From NCBI GenBank assembly GCA_900473045.1, contig UCKS01000019.1, forward strand, positions 62,001 to 126,000: DNA of 64,000 bases. The letters are read 5' to 3'. The notes beneath the pieces are model-generated. The model worked only from the letters and a program-made list of their open reading frames with translations, was not told the origin of the DNA and did no database searches. The stretch comes from Hyphomicrobiales bacterium (GTDB taxonomy: Bacteria; Pseudomonadota; Alphaproteobacteria; Rhizobiales; Rhizobiaceae). Shown here piece by piece: positions 36,999-46,376 of the stretch (the first letter of the stretch is position 1; each line of letters opens with the position of its first letter). Position numbers and translations under genes: made by a program.

Positions 36999-37463
36999 TC
37001 AGTTGGAGACCTGCCGGATCGCCTCGCCGGCGATCATTGCCACCGACATGGCGACGTTCAGCGACCGTTGTCCCTCGACCATCGGAACAATGATCCGCCC
37101 GTCCGCCTTGTCATGGACATGGTCCGGGACGCCGGCGCTTTCGCGGCCGAACAGCAGCGTGTCGTTCGGTGTGAAGGAGAACCGCGTATACGGCTCGGCG
37201 GCCTTGGTGGACGCCAGTACCAACCGGCGGCCCTCGGCGAGCCGAACCTCTTCGAACCGATCCCAGTTGACATGACGCGTCAGCGTGACCGAGGCGATGT
37301 AATCCATGCCGGCGCGCTTGAGGTTCTTGTCCGACAGGTCGAAGCCCGCCGGTTCGATGATATCGACAGCAAGACCCAGACACGCCGCAAGGCGAAGGAT
37401 CGTCCCGGTATTGCCGGGAATATCTGGCTGGTAAAGGGCGATGCGGAGTGAATGGGGCGACAT
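36999..37463 (-). CDS. trmL: tRNA (cytidine(34)-2'-O)-methyltransferase
   Basis: 154 residues from the ATG at 37463. SPOUT methyltransferase that modifies the wobble base of certain leucine tRNAs. IALYQPDIPGNTGTILRLAA is the family N-terminus, LLFGRESAGVPDHVHD holds the catalytic Glu and Ser, and VPMVEGQRSLNVAMSVAMIA forms the C-terminal trefoil knot that binds S-adenosylmethionine. Length is normal. An in-frame start at 37490 would add nine residues and has no better ribosome site. It converges on the FMN reductase gene and is divergent from the ABC-exporter leader. Confidence 0.93.
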   Translation of the reverse strand: MSPHSLRIALYQPDIPGNTGTILRLAACLGLAVDIIEPAGFDLSDKNLKRAGMDYIASVTLTRHVNWDRFEEVRLAEGRRLVLASTKAAEPYTRFSFTPNDTLLFGRESAGVPDHVHDKADGRIIVPMVEGQRSLNVAMSVAMIAGEAIRQVSN

Positions 37464-37856
37464 ATCAACAAGTCTTATGGGGTTCATCAATGGCCGTAAT
37501 CAATCTGTGCCGTAATGGCAACAGAATCCTGTCTGAGACAAAAATGATGAAAAAAACGCCATCAGCAATCTGGCGTACCGCCACAAATCAATCTATGTCT
37601 GCAGCATCTGCAACGCGAACCATAGGAGGCTTACATGGACATTCGAATGATCACCAGCCTCCAGGCTGTGCCTCCAGTCCTCTTGGGCTGACCGGTTTCG
37701 CGCTTTTCCTTTTTTGGCACCATTGCGCACGACCGCCCGCTTTCCGGACGAACACGTCTCGTGTGCAAGATTGAGCTGTTTTCCGGTTTTTAATGTTTGA
37801 TCGATGAATGCGGGGTCTCCCCGTTTTCCTTCACTGAATCCCTGAAGGAGCCTATA
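37464..37856. promoter_or_regulatory. Long leader/promoter region between trmL and the ABC exporter
   Basis: This 393-bp gap holds the leader ORF at 37635-37691. It also holds a CGCCA/TGGCG hairpin just after an A run (about 37558-37577), an ACACG/CGTGT hairpin near 37764-37776, and a short CGGGG-TCT-CCCCG stem followed by TTTT at 37811-37827. That last element is only about 30 bases before the exporter start and could act as a weak attenuator. Confidence 0.45.
37635..37691 (+). CDS. 18-residue leader peptide upstream of the ABC exporter
   Basis: A short ORF, MDIRMITSLQAVPPVLLG, begins at an ATG with a near-perfect AGGAGG six bases upstream, better than any ribosome site of the large genes around it. 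It ends 165 bases before the ABC exporter start. The mRNA of the ORF contains four segments that can pair in alternative ways: CAGCC 37655-37659, GGCTG 37664-37668, CAGTCC 37675-37680, GGGCTG 37685-37690. A T run follows at 37710-37715. The Pro-Pro pair near the end could slow ribosomes. A role as a regulatory leader peptide is inference. Confidence 0.5.
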   Translation: MDIRMITSLQAVPPVLLG

Positions 37857-39722
37857 ATGTTCGGCTGGTTTGAATCCCGCCTCAATCCCTATCCCGTCGA
37901 GGAGCCCACGGTTCCGCCGCAGGGTCTGTTTGCGTTCTGCTGGCACTATACCAAGCCGGCGGCGCCCTGGCTGTTGACCATGTCGGTTTGCACGATGCTG
38001 ATCGCGATCGGTGAAGTGGCCCTGTTTCAGTTCCTCGGCAATGTCGTCGACTGGCTGTCTTCGGCCAAGCAGGACACATTCCTGCAGAGCGAAGGCACCA
38101 AACTGATCTGGATGGGCGCGCTGATTCTGATCGGTCTGCCGACGGTGGTGGCGATCGATTCGATTATCATGCACCAGGTGCTGCTCGGCAATTATCCGAT
38201 GATTGCACGCTGGCAGATGCATCGTTACCTGCTGCGGCAGGGCATGACCTTTTTCGCCAACGAGTTTGCTGGCCGTGTCGCCACCAAGGTGATGCAGACC
38301 TCGCTTGCCGTGCGCGAAACGGTGATGAAGATCCTCGACGTCTTCGTCTATGTCGTCGCCTATTTCATCTCGATGCTCGTGGTCGTCGCTGCGGCCGACT
38401 GGCGGCTGCTTGCGCCGCTGATCATCTGGATCGTCATCTATGTCTGCATCGTCACGTATTTCGTGCCGCGCCTGCGCAAAATCTCCAAGGATCAAGCGGA
38501 TGCACGCTCGATGATGACCGGCCGCGTCGTTGACAGCTATACCAATATCGCCACCGTCAAGCTGTTTTCGCATGCCGGCCGCGAGGAGATCTATGCCAAG
38601 GAAAGCATGGATGCGTTCCTGCAGACCGTGCACCGGCAGATGCGCAAGGTGACGTTGTTCCATGTGCTCGTCTACACCAACAACTGCATCGCGCTTTTCG
38701 CGATTTCGGCGCTCGGCATCTATTTCTGGATGACCAGCGGCATGTCGGTCGGCTCGATCGCCATTGCGGTGTCGCTCGCCATGCGCGTCAACGGCATGTC
38801 GCAGTGGATCATGTGGGAAGTCTCGGCGCTGTTTGAAAACATCGGCACCGTCTACGACGGCATGAGCATGATGACCAAGGCGCATGACATCGTCGATAAT
38901 GACAATGCCAAGGTGCTGAAGGCGCCACAGGGTGCCATCGCGTTCGAAAACATCGGCTTCCACTACGGCAAGAACAAGGGCGTGATCGAAAACCTCTCGC
39001 TCGATATCAAGCCGGGCGAGAAGATCGGTCTGGTCGGACGCTCGGGCGCCGGCAAGACGACGCTGATGAACGTGCTGTTGCGCTTCTACGATCTCGAATC
39101 GGGCACGATCCGGATCGACGGGCAGGACATTTCTGCGGCGACGCAGGACAGCCTGCGCGCCCAGATCGGCGTGGTGACGCAGGATACCTCACTTTTGCAC
39201 CGCTCGATCCGCGACAACATCGCCTATGGTCACCCCGAGGCTGAGGATGCCGATATTATCGCCGCTGCCAAGCGGGCCAATGCCTGGGACTTCATCGAGT
39301 TGCTCGAGGATAACCAGGGCCGCAAGGGGCTCGATGCCCAGGTCGGCGAGCGGGGCGTCAAGCTCTCCGGCGGCCAGCGCCAGCGGATCGCGATTGCCCG
39401 TGTTTTCCTGAAGGACGCGCCGATCCTGATCCTCGACGAGGCGACCTCGGCGCTCGATTCGGAAGTGGAAGCCGCGATCCAGGAAAACCTGTTTGCCCTG
39501 ATGAAGGGCAAGACGGTGATCGCAATTGCCCACCGCCTGTCGACTCTGACGGAGATGGACCGGCTGGTCATTCTGGAAGCAGGCAAGATCATCGAGACCG
39601 GCAGTCATGCCGAGCTGATCAGTCGCAGTGGCTTGTATTCCGACCTGTGGTCGAGACAGTCCGGCGGTTTCATCCCCGATGATGCCGATGCTGCAAACCC
39701 AAAGGAGGAGGCGGCCGAATAG
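37857..39722 (+). CDS. ABC exporter half-transporter 1 (permease fused to ATPase)
   Basis: 621 residues. Six transmembrane helices lie in residues about 35-310, with the loop NEFAGRVATKVMQTSLAVRE typical of type IV exporters. The nucleotide-binding domain follows: Walker A VGRSGAGKTTLMN near 400, Q-loop GVVTQDTSLLHRSIRDNIAYG, signature KLSGGQRQRIAIAR, Walker B ILILDEATSALDS and switch AHRLSTL. The ATPase site is complete. AAGGAGCC six bases before the ATG at 37857 fixes the start. A close relative is encoded 536 bases downstream, so the two may form a heterodimer exporting lipid, peptide or drug-like compounds. Substrate unknown. Confidence 0.95.
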   Translation: MFGWFESRLNPYPVEEPTVPPQGLFAFCWHYTKPAAPWLLTMSVCTMLIAIGEVALFQFLGNVVDWLSSAKQDTFLQSEGTKLIWMGALILIGLPTVVAIDSIIMHQVLLGNYPMIARWQMHRYLLRQGMTFFANEFAGRVATKVMQTSLAVRETVMKILDVFVYVVAYFISMLVVVAAADWRLLAPLIIWIVIYVCIVTYFVPRLRKISKDQADARSMMTGRVVDSYTNIATVKLFSHAGREEIYAKESMDAFLQTVHRQMRKVTLFHVLVYTNNCIALFAISALGIYFWMTSGMSVGSIAIAVSLAMRVNGMSQWIMWEVSALFENIGTVYDGMSMMTKAHDIVDNDNAKVLKAPQGAIAFENIGFHYGKNKGVIENLSLDIKPGEKIGLVGRSGAGKTTLMNVLLRFYDLESGTIRIDGQDISAATQDSLRAQIGVVTQDTSLLHRSIRDNIAYGHPEAEDADIIAAAKRANAWDFIELLEDNQGRKGLDAQVGERGVKLSGGQRQRIAIARVFLKDAPILILDEATSALDSEVEAAIQENLFALMKGKTVIAIAHRLSTLTEMDRLVILEAGKIIETGSHAELISRSGLYSDLWSRQSGGFIPDDADAANPKEEAAE

Positions 39723-39761
39723 GCCGCCTCCAGCCCCATTATATCTCCCGGGACGGTCGAC

Positions 39762-40145
39762 GTGAGCGATATCGGTTTTGAGTTCGACATCCTGATCAAG
39801 GGTGAGCGCAGGGAGGCATTTGATGTCTTCACTGTAGCGAATCCGGACTGGGAGTGCCGCTGTGGAAAGAATGGCGGTTTTCTGGCCGAGCCACCGCAGC
39901 TGACGGTGGATCAGCCGGATGCGTGTGCCTTCGTGGCGCTGCATGTCGATGCCTATGCGGCGCAACTTTCAGCGCTACGGGGTTTTGGCCATGGTCACGG
40001 CGTCCGCATCGCCGTCCATTTTGACAGCGCGACGATGACGGCCTTGAGCCTTGGTCTCAAACCCTCGACCATGGCACTGGTGTCGGCACTCGGCTACGAA
40101 GTCGAGTTCTGCCTTTATCCTTCGATCGAGCACGACGACGACTGA
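39762..40145 (+). CDS. Hypothetical protein between the two ABC exporter genes
   Basis: 127 residues from a GTG at 39762. It opens with IGFEFDILIKGERREAFDVF, has a Trp-Glu-Cys-Arg-Cys stretch (DWECRCGKNGGF) near residue 30, and ends with VSALGYEVEFCLYPSIEHDDD, quoted in part. The last part resembles small DUF4279-like immunity-type proteins, but I cannot confirm that. No signal peptide. There is no good ribosome site at the GTG. Its placement, 39 bases after exporter 1 and 113 before exporter 2 on the same strand, suggests co-transcription. Function unknown. Confidence 0.65.
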   Translation: MSDIGFEFDILIKGERREAFDVFTVANPDWECRCGKNGGFLAEPPQLTVDQPDACAFVALHVDAYAAQLSALRGFGHGHGVRIAVHFDSATMTALSLGLKPSTMALVSALGYEVEFCLYPSIEHDDD

Positions 40146-40258
40146 AAGCTAAATCTGAAAGCGTTCGCTCGAAAACATGACGGATTTGTAATCGAGATCA
40201 TCGGCATTCACGGTTGATTGCCGATTGCCGCGCGCGCGAATCCGCCTATATCGGACAT

Positions 40259-42127
40259 ATGGTTTTGCGCGCCCTGTTCGCCTTCTTCGAAAACTGGATA
40301 CAGCCTTTCGCTGTTCGCGACGGCTTGCAGCCACCTGCACGGCTGATCCCCTACGTCTGGTTTTATATCAGGCAGGCAAAAGCGCCGTTCATTGCCATGC
40401 TGGTTCTCGGCGGCCTGACGGCGGCGATCGAGGCGACGCTGTTCTGGTTCGTCGGCCGCATCGTCGATATTCTGGCAACGGTCAAACCAGGCGACGGCTG
40501 GAGTGGGTTGCTTGCTGACCATGGCGCCGAGCTGTTCGGTATGCTGGTTCTGATCGGCATCATCCGCTTTGTCGTGTCGCTGCTGATGGCACTGGTCGAT
40601 CAGCAGGTGATCACGCCCGGCTTCTACAATCTTGTCCGCTGGCAATCCTATCTGCATGTTTCGCGGCAGTCGCTATCGTTCTTCCAGAACGATTTTTCCG
40701 GCCGTATCGTCACCAAGGTCTGGTCGGGCGGGCAGGCGGTCGGCGATGTCGTCACCTCCTTGATGGAAAGCGTCTGGTTCGTCGGCATCTATTCGGTCTC
40801 GACGCTGGTGCTGGTCGGCCAGCTCGATCTGTCGCTGGCCGTCGTCGTTCTGCTCTGGCTGATCGGCTTTGCTTTCCTGGCGCGCTATTTCGTGCCGCGC
40901 ATCCGAAAACATTCGAAGGAAACGGCCGAAGCATCCTCGATGCTCAGCGGTCGCATGGTCGATGCCTACAGCAATATGCAGACGCTCAAACTGTTTGCCC
41001 GCGACGAGGAAAACGACCGCTACATGCGGCAGGGTTTCAATATTTTTCAAGACAGCATCATCCGCTTTACCCGGTTCATCACCGGGGTGCGGGCATCGAT
41101 GGCGTTCCTGTCGGGTATCATGATCGTCACCATGGCGGGGCTCAGCGTCAATCTCTGGCTTTCCGGCGCGATCAGTTCGGGTGCGGTGGCGTTCACGATG
41201 GCGCTGATCCTGCGGCTGAACTTTCTCTTGAGCCGGATGATGGTGCAGTTCAACGGCATCATGCGCAATATCGGCACGATCCAGAATGCCGCCGAGATGA
41301 TCTCGCAGCCGGTACAGCTGGTCGACCAGCCGGATGCGCCAAGCCTCGTGGTCAACAGCCCGGCGATCCGTTTTGAGAACATCCACTTCCACTATGGCAA
41401 GGGGCAGGGCGTCATTGACAACCTGTCTCTTGTGGTAAAGCCGGGTGAAAAAATCGGCATTGTCGGCCGCTCAGGCGCGGGCAAGACAACACTCGTCAAT
41501 CTGCTGTTGCGCTTCTACGACCTCGAAGCTGGCCGTATTCTGATCGACGGGCAGGACATTTCGGCAGTGCGCCAGGAAACGCTGCGCATGCAGATCGGCG
41601 TCGTCAGCCAGGACACATCGCTGCTGCACCGCTCGATCCGCGACAATATTCTGTTTGGCCGTCCCGATGCCGACGAAAACGGCCTGCGCGAGGCGGCTGA
41701 AAAAGCCGAGGCTCTGGATTTCATCGAAAACCTGCAGGACCAGCGGGGCCGCAGGGGATTTGACGCCCATGTCGGCGAGCGCGGCGTCAAGCTTTCCGGC
41801 GGGCAGCGCCAGCGTGTGGCGATTGCACGCGTGATGCTGAAGGATGCGCCGATCCTCGTGCTCGATGAGGCGACCTCCGCGCTTGATTCGGAAGTCGAGG
41901 CCGCCATCCAATCCAATCTCGACCGGCTGATGCACGGAAAGACCGTGCTTGCCATCGCCCACCGGCTGTCCACCATCGCAGCACTCGATCGCCTGATCGT
42001 CATGGATCAGGGGCGGATTGTCGAAGACGGAACCCATGACCAGCTAATCGCTGCCGGTGGCCTTTATGCCGACCTCTGGCTGCGCCAGTCCGGCGGATTT
42101 CTGGCCCGCGAGGCTGCGGCCGAATAG
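40259..42127 (+). CDS. ABC exporter half-transporter 2 (permease fused to ATPase)
   Basis: 622 residues, same architecture and about the same length as the exporter at 37857. Transmembrane helices span residues about 35-305 (with NDFSGRIVTKVWSGGQAVGD in the first cytoplasmic loop). The ATPase domain has VGRSGAGKTTLVN, GVVSQDTSLLHRSIRDNILF, KLSGGQRQRVAIAR and ILVLDEATSALDS. Both partners have complete ATP sites, so either homodimers or a heterodimer are possible. The ATG at 40259 lacks a clear ribosome site. The two half-transporters look like an old tandem duplication. It is followed by a 371-bp gap and petA. Confidence 0.94.
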   Translation: MVLRALFAFFENWIQPFAVRDGLQPPARLIPYVWFYIRQAKAPFIAMLVLGGLTAAIEATLFWFVGRIVDILATVKPGDGWSGLLADHGAELFGMLVLIGIIRFVVSLLMALVDQQVITPGFYNLVRWQSYLHVSRQSLSFFQNDFSGRIVTKVWSGGQAVGDVVTSLMESVWFVGIYSVSTLVLVGQLDLSLAVVVLLWLIGFAFLARYFVPRIRKHSKETAEASSMLSGRMVDAYSNMQTLKLFARDEENDRYMRQGFNIFQDSIIRFTRFITGVRASMAFLSGIMIVTMAGLSVNLWLSGAISSGAVAFTMALILRLNFLLSRMMVQFNGIMRNIGTIQNAAEMISQPVQLVDQPDAPSLVVNSPAIRFENIHFHYGKGQGVIDNLSLVVKPGEKIGIVGRSGAGKTTLVNLLLRFYDLEAGRILIDGQDISAVRQETLRMQIGVVSQDTSLLHRSIRDNILFGRPDADENGLREAAEKAEALDFIENLQDQRGRRGFDAHVGERGVKLSGGQRQRVAIARVMLKDAPILVLDEATSALDSEVEAAIQSNLDRLMHGKTVLAIAHRLSTIAALDRLIVMDQGRIVEDGTHDQLIAAGGLYADLWLRQSGGFLAREAAAE

Positions 42128-42498
42128 CGCACCAGCTCAGTGCCAAACGGCTGTGTGAGGCCGCGTTTCCATCGCGCCGGGCGGCAAAAAGCGGTTTGCG
42201 AACATCGGCTTCGGTTTTCCCGCGACAATGTGGCTCACCCCTTGCACCCAAGGCTAGACATCCCCAGCGATCAAGCATAGAACGCGCCGGAATGCCGGGG
42301 GAATCTGCCGTTTTTTTGATGGGCGAGGTTTGCCCGGTTTTGGTGCATGAGCGGGGAAGGCGAAAGTTTTCTTCGAATCGTGCATAGAGGCTTATTGATT
42401 TGGCGCTGTTCTTTCGCTCAAGTGTCAGCACGGGGCGCGGATCGACGCCGGGGACAGTGCGGTTTCCGCAAAACATTGCGTGAGAGGATGGTTTAGCC
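42128..42498. promoter_or_regulatory. Intergenic gap before petABC
   Basis: No ORF of merit. A CCGG-AATG-CCGG hairpin near 42289-42300 is followed after 16 bases by seven T (about 42312-42318), which may end transcription from the ABC genes. The petABC promoter should lie in the AT-richer stretch 42380-42420. I see no definite binding site. Confidence 0.35.
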
Positions 42499-43077
42499 GT
42501 GAGCGAACACGAGATATCAAGCGAAACCTCGGGCGAGCCCACTCGCCGCGATTTCCTGTATTTGACCACCGGTATGGCCGGTGCGGTTGGTGCCGCCGCC
42601 GTTGCATGGCCGTTCATCGACCAGATGCGGCCTGACGCCTCGACGCTGGCGTTGGCCTCGATCGAGGTCGATGTCGCAAGCCTGCAGCCGGGCATGTCGC
42701 TGACCGTAAAATGGCGCGGCAAGCCGGTGTTCATCCGCAACCGTACCGACAAGGAAGTCGAGGAAGCCAACGCGGTTGCGCTGGCCGACCTGAAGGATCC
42801 GGTTGCGCGCAACGCCAACCTGCCTGCCGATGCGACTGCGACGGATCTTGATCGCTCCGCCGGCAAGGAAAAAGAAAACTGGATCGTCATGATTGGCTCC
42901 TGCACGCATCTCGGTTGCGTTCCGCTCGGCCAGGCTGGCGATTTCGGCGGCTGGTTCTGTCCGTGCCACGGCTCTCACTACGATACGGCTGGCCGTATTC
43001 GTAAGGGCCCGGCACCACAGAACCTCGCCGTACCGACATTTGCGTTCGCTACCGACACAGTCATCAAGATCGGTTGA
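42499..43077 (+). CDS. petA: Ubiquinol-cytochrome c reductase Rieske iron-sulfur subunit
   Basis: 192 residues. Part of the cytochrome bc1 complex; carries electrons from ubiquinol to cytochrome c1 on the periplasmic side. A Tat-type signal anchor is visible ([20 protein letters not shown], residues about 15-34). The [2Fe-2S] Rieske centre is CTHLGC near residue 136 and CPCHGS near residue 154. GTG at 42499 is the start, with AGAGGATGG upstream. The gene heads the petA-petB-petC operon; petB begins 14 bases after its stop. Known in rhizobia as fbcF. No odd residues noted. Confidence 0.97.
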   Translation: MSEHEISSETSGEPTRRDFLYLTTGMAGAVGAAAVAWPFIDQMRPDASTLALASIEVDVASLQPGMSLTVKWRGKPVFIRNRTDKEVEEANAVALADLKDPVARNANLPADATATDLDRSAGKEKENWIVMIGSCTHLGCVPLGQAGDFGGWFCPCHGSHYDTAGRIRKGPAPQNLAVPTFAFATDTVIKIG

Positions 43078-43091
43078 GGGGAATACTGATT

Positions 43092-44405
43092 ATGAGTGGT
43101 GATCATTCAACCTATACGCCGACGTCCGGTTTCGAGAAATGGGTGGATTCGCGCCTGCCGCTGCCGCGGCTCGTGCATGACAGCTTCATTTCCTACCCGG
43201 TTCCGCGCAATCTGAACTACGCCTACACATTCGGCGCCATGCTTTCGGTCATGCTGATCATCCAGATCCTGACCGGTGTCGTTCTGGCCATGCACTACGC
43301 CGCCGAAACGTCAGTGGCCTTCAATTCCGTCGAAAAGATCATGCGCGACGTCAACCAGGGTTGGCTCCTGCGCTACATGCATGCCAACGGTGCGTCGTTC
43401 TTCTTCATCGCCGTCTACCTGCATATCGGCCGTGGTCTCTACTACGGTTCGTACAAGGCACCGCGCGAAATCCTCTGGATCCTCGGCGTTGTCATCTACC
43501 TTCTGATGATGGCTGCCGGCTTCATGGGCTACGTTCTGCCCTGGGGTCAGATGTCCTTCTGGGGCGCGACCGTTATCACCGGCTTCTTCACCGCTTTCCC
43601 TGTGGTCGGCGACTGGATCCAGCAGTTCCTGCTCGGTGGTTTTGCCGTCGATAATCCGACGCTCAACCGTTTCTTTGCGCTGCATTACCTGCTGCCCTTC
43701 ATGATCGCGGGCGTTGTTGTCCTGCATATCTGGGCGCTGCATGTGGTTGGCCAGACCAACCCGACCGGCGTCGAAGTCAAGACCAAGACGGATACCGTTC
43801 CTTTCACACCTTACGCGACCCTCAAGGACGCGCTCGGCGTATCGGTCTTCCTGCTGTTCTACGCATGGTTCGTGTTCTACATGCCGAACTTCCTCGGCCA
43901 TCCGGACAACTACATTCCGGCCAATGCGCTGAAGACACCGGCTCATATCGTTCCGGAATGGTACTACCTGCCGTTCTACGCGATGCTGCGCGCCATCACC
44001 TTCAATGTCGGCCCGATCGATAGCAAGCTTGGCGGCGTTCTGGTGATGTTCGGTGCGATCATCGTCCTGTTCTTCCTGCCCTGGCTCGATACGTCGAAGG
44101 TTCGCTCCGCCGTTTATCGTCCCTGGTACAAGCTGTTCTTCTGGCTCTTCGTGGTCAATGCCATCCTGCTCGGCTGGCTGGGCTCGCGCCCTGCCGAAGG
44201 CACCGGTTTGCTGGGGTTGATTTTCTCCGGCGACCTGAAGGGCAACTACGTCGGCTATTCGCAGCTCGGCACTCTCTACTACTTCGGTTTCTTCCTCGTC
44301 ATCATGCCGATCCTCGGTCTGGTCGAGACGCCGAAGCGCATCCCGAATTCCATTACCGAAGCGGTTCTGGAAAAGCAGGCTGCGAAAAAGTCCGTTGCTG
44401 CGTGA
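43092..44405 (+). CDS. petB: Ubiquinol-cytochrome c reductase cytochrome b subunit
   Basis: 437 residues, integral membrane core of the bc1 complex with two b-type haems and the Qo and Qi quinone sites. Eight helices are visible. Haem-ligand histidines fall in [20 protein letters not shown] and in [20 protein letters not shown]; the Qo-site PEWY motif is in [15 protein letters not shown]. The rhizobial fused form, with helices usually split in plastid b6/subunit IV, is complete. GAGGGG precedes the ATG at 43092. Its stop overlaps the region before petC, consistent with one operon. Confidence 0.97.
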   Translation: MSGDHSTYTPTSGFEKWVDSRLPLPRLVHDSFISYPVPRNLNYAYTFGAMLSVMLIIQILTGVVLAMHYAAETSVAFNSVEKIMRDVNQGWLLRYMHANGASFFFIAVYLHIGRGLYYGSYKAPREILWILGVVIYLLMMAAGFMGYVLPWGQMSFWGATVITGFFTAFPVVGDWIQQFLLGGFAVDNPTLNRFFALHYLLPFMIAGVVVLHIWALHVVGQTNPTGVEVKTKTDTVPFTPYATLKDALGVSVFLLFYAWFVFYMPNFLGHPDNYIPANALKTPAHIVPEWYYLPFYAMLRAITFNVGPIDSKLGGVLVMFGAIIVLFFLPWLDTSKVRSAVYRPWYKLFFWLFVVNAILLGWLGSRPAEGTGLLGLIFSGDLKGNYVGYSQLGTLYYFGFFLVIMPILGLVETPKRIPNSITEAVLEKQAAKKSVAA

Positions 44406-44434
44406 TGTCTGCGAAGAACAAGGAACCCAAAACA

Positions 44435-45328
44435 ATGAAAAAGCTTGTTACAGGCATTCTTTCGCTCGCAGTCGTCGCCGGACTTGGCGCAGGCATGGTG
44501 TTCGCCGCTGAGACGGGCGAAGCCAAGCCTGCCGGTGCTGCCGCCGAGGAAGAACATGGCGGCGGTACGCCCCATTTCCCGATCCACAAGCCGGAGCAGG
44601 AAAAATGGTCCTTCGCCGGACCGTTCGGCCACTATGACAAGGGCCAGCTGCAGCGCGGCCTGAAGGTCTACACCGAAGTCTGTTCCGCCTGCCACTCGAT
44701 GAACCTTGTGTCCTTCCGTACGCTGGAAGGCCTCGGCTATTCGCCGGCCCAGGTGAAGACCTTTGCGGCCAATTACGAAGTCCAGGACGGCCCGAACGCC
44801 GAAGGCGAGATGTACACCCGCAAGGCCGTGCCTTCGGATCATTTCCCGTCGCCGTTCCCCAATGCCGAGGCTGCTGCTGCTGCCAACAACGGTGCTGCAC
44901 CGCCGGACTTCTCGCTGATCGCCAAGGCACGCGGTATCGAGCGCGGCTTCCCGACCTTCATCTTCGACATGTTCACCCAGTATCAGGAAGGTGGCCCGGA
45001 CTATATCCACGCGCTGCTGACCGGCTACCAGGAACCGCCGAAGGGCGTCGAGATTTCGGCAGGCACACATTATAACCCGTACTTCGCCAATGCTGCGGCG
45101 CTTGCCATGGCAAAGCCGATCTCCGACGATCAGGTGACCTACGACGACGGTTCGCCGCAGACAGTCGAGCAGTATTCGCACGATATCTCCGCGTTCCTGA
45201 TGTGGGCCGCCGAGCCGCATCTGGAAGCGCGCAAGCGCACCGGCTTCATGGTGATGATCTTCCTGCTGATCTTCACCGGCCTGATCTACCTGACGAAGAA
45301 GTCGGTCTATGCCAACAAGGAGCATTGA
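44435..45328 (+). CDS. petC: Ubiquinol-cytochrome c reductase cytochrome c1 subunit
   Basis: About 297 residues from the ATG at 44435. A Sec signal peptide (residues 1-21, cleavage after VFAAE) precedes a periplasmic haem domain with VCSACHSM (CxxCH haem site near residue 86) and ends with one membrane anchor (GFMVMIFLLIFTGLIYLTKK). The final Met ligand lies in the AAALAMAKPISDDQ region. Starts at 44402/44405 touch the petB stop but have no ribosome site, whereas AAGGAA lies ten bases before 44435. Passes electrons to cytochrome c. A strong terminator follows. Confidence 0.95.
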   Translation: MKKLVTGILSLAVVAGLGAGMVFAAETGEAKPAGAAAEEEHGGGTPHFPIHKPEQEKWSFAGPFGHYDKGQLQRGLKVYTEVCSACHSMNLVSFRTLEGLGYSPAQVKTFAANYEVQDGPNAEGEMYTRKAVPSDHFPSPFPNAEAAAAANNGAAPPDFSLIAKARGIERGFPTFIFDMFTQYQEGGPDYIHALLTGYQEPPKGVEISAGTHYNPYFANAAALAMAKPISDDQVTYDDGSPQTVEQYSHDISAFLMWAAEPHLEARKRTGFMVMIFLLIFTGLIYLTKKSVYANKEH

Positions 45329-45350
45329 GGTTTCCTCAAGCTTTGAAATG

Positions 45351-45381
45351 AAAAAAGGCGGCCCATGTGGCCGCCTTTTTT
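45351..45381 (+). terminator. Terminator of the petABC operon
   Basis: A 13-bp perfect stem (45351-45363 with 45369-45381) with loop CATGT; the outer six pairs are A-T, giving TTTTTT at the 3' end. It sits 22 bases past petC. Confidence 0.93.
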
Positions 45382-45442
45382 GTGCCTGTTGTCCAGACCG
45401 ATAAACGGGTTGATGATTTGATTCGGACACAAGGAGGGCGCT

Positions 45443-46279
45443 ATGAAACTGGCGATGGCACAGACTGTCGTCTCGACCGATATTTCCGCCAACGGGGCCG
45501 CTATACGCGCAACAATCGTCCAGGCGGCGGCGCGAGGGGCAAGGCTTGTCGGGTTTTGCGAAGGCGCTCTTTCCGGTTACTCGAAATCTCAGATTATGAG
45601 CCCGGCCGAATGGGAAGATTTTGGCTGCGTGGCGCAGGAATCCGAGTTGCGCTCCATCGCAGCCCTTTGCGGCGAGCTTCGTATTTTCGCCGTGGTCGGT
45701 GGAGCGCACCGTCTGCCGGACGGCCGTCCGCCGCACAACAGCCTGTATATCCTTTCCGATTCCGGAGCCTTGCTGACAAGGTATGACAAGAGGTTTCTGT
45801 CGAATACCGAGCTAAGTGGCTGGTACACGCCCGGAGCCATGCCAATTATCGTGGAGGTAGATGGTTTCCGCTTCGGCTGCGCGGTGTGCATCGAGTCGCA
45901 ATTTCCAGAAGTGTTCAGCGACTATGAGAGGATGGGCGTCGATGGCGTGATTTTCTCTTCCTATGGATTGCCATCCTATTTTCAGATCGCATTGCGTGCC
46001 CATGCCGCATTGAATTGCATCTGGATCGGAGCGACGACGCCGGCCCAGAAAGCCGGCAAGGGACCCGCCGGCGTCATTGGCCCGGATGGCGAATGGATTG
46101 CACAATGTGCCCAAACGCCGGAGCCGGGTCTGGTCGTGGCTTCACTGGACCGAAACGATCCCGCCTATGACATTCCGCTGCAGAAAGCCCGGCCTTGGCG
46201 CGCGAAGGCGAGGCAAGGGCACATCTATCGCGAGAAACTGGTCGACGACCCTCGCAGTCATAACAGAGATGAATATTGA
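45443..46279 (+). CDS. Carbon-nitrogen hydrolase (nitrilase superfamily)
   Basis: 278 residues. The catalytic triad of nitrilase-fold amidases is present: Glu in FCEGALSGY near residue 40, Lys in TRYDKRFLS near residue 114, and Cys in FGCAVCIESQFPE near residue 149. Family members hydrolyse amides or nitriles, or repair damaged glutathione and similar metabolites; the substrate here is unknown. AAGGAGG nine bases before the ATG at 45443 fixes the start. It sits between the petABC terminator and the terminator of the convergent giant gene, so it is a single-gene unit of uncertain link to its neighbours. Product is probably cytoplasmic. Confidence 0.9.
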   Translation: MKLAMAQTVVSTDISANGAAIRATIVQAAARGARLVGFCEGALSGYSKSQIMSPAEWEDFGCVAQESELRSIAALCGELRIFAVVGGAHRLPDGRPPHNSLYILSDSGALLTRYDKRFLSNTELSGWYTPGAMPIIVEVDGFRFGCAVCIESQFPEVFSDYERMGVDGVIFSSYGLPSYFQIALRAHAALNCIWIGATTPAQKAGKGPAGVIGPDGEWIAQCAQTPEPGLVVASLDRNDPAYDIPLQKARPWRAKARQGHIYREKLVDDPRSHNRDEY

Positions 46280-46320
46280 TGTGAGTTGCGATCGGATCGG
46301 CGATCACCAAGGACCAATCA

Positions 46321-46351
46321 AAAAAAAGCCCCGCAGTTTCCTGCAGGGCTT
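46321..46351 (-). terminator. Terminator of the growth-pole protein gene
   Basis: On the minus strand an 11-bp stem with one mismatch (46341-46351 with 46326-46336), loop GAAA, is followed by at least seven T. It lies 25 bases past the stop at 46377. Confidence 0.88.
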
Positions 46352-46376
46352 GATGTCTCAGATCGTTTTCAAGCTC

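Noticed and set aside
37593-38963. 456-codon minus-strand ORF opposite ABC exporter 1
   Set aside because: Shadow of the exporter; no known motif.
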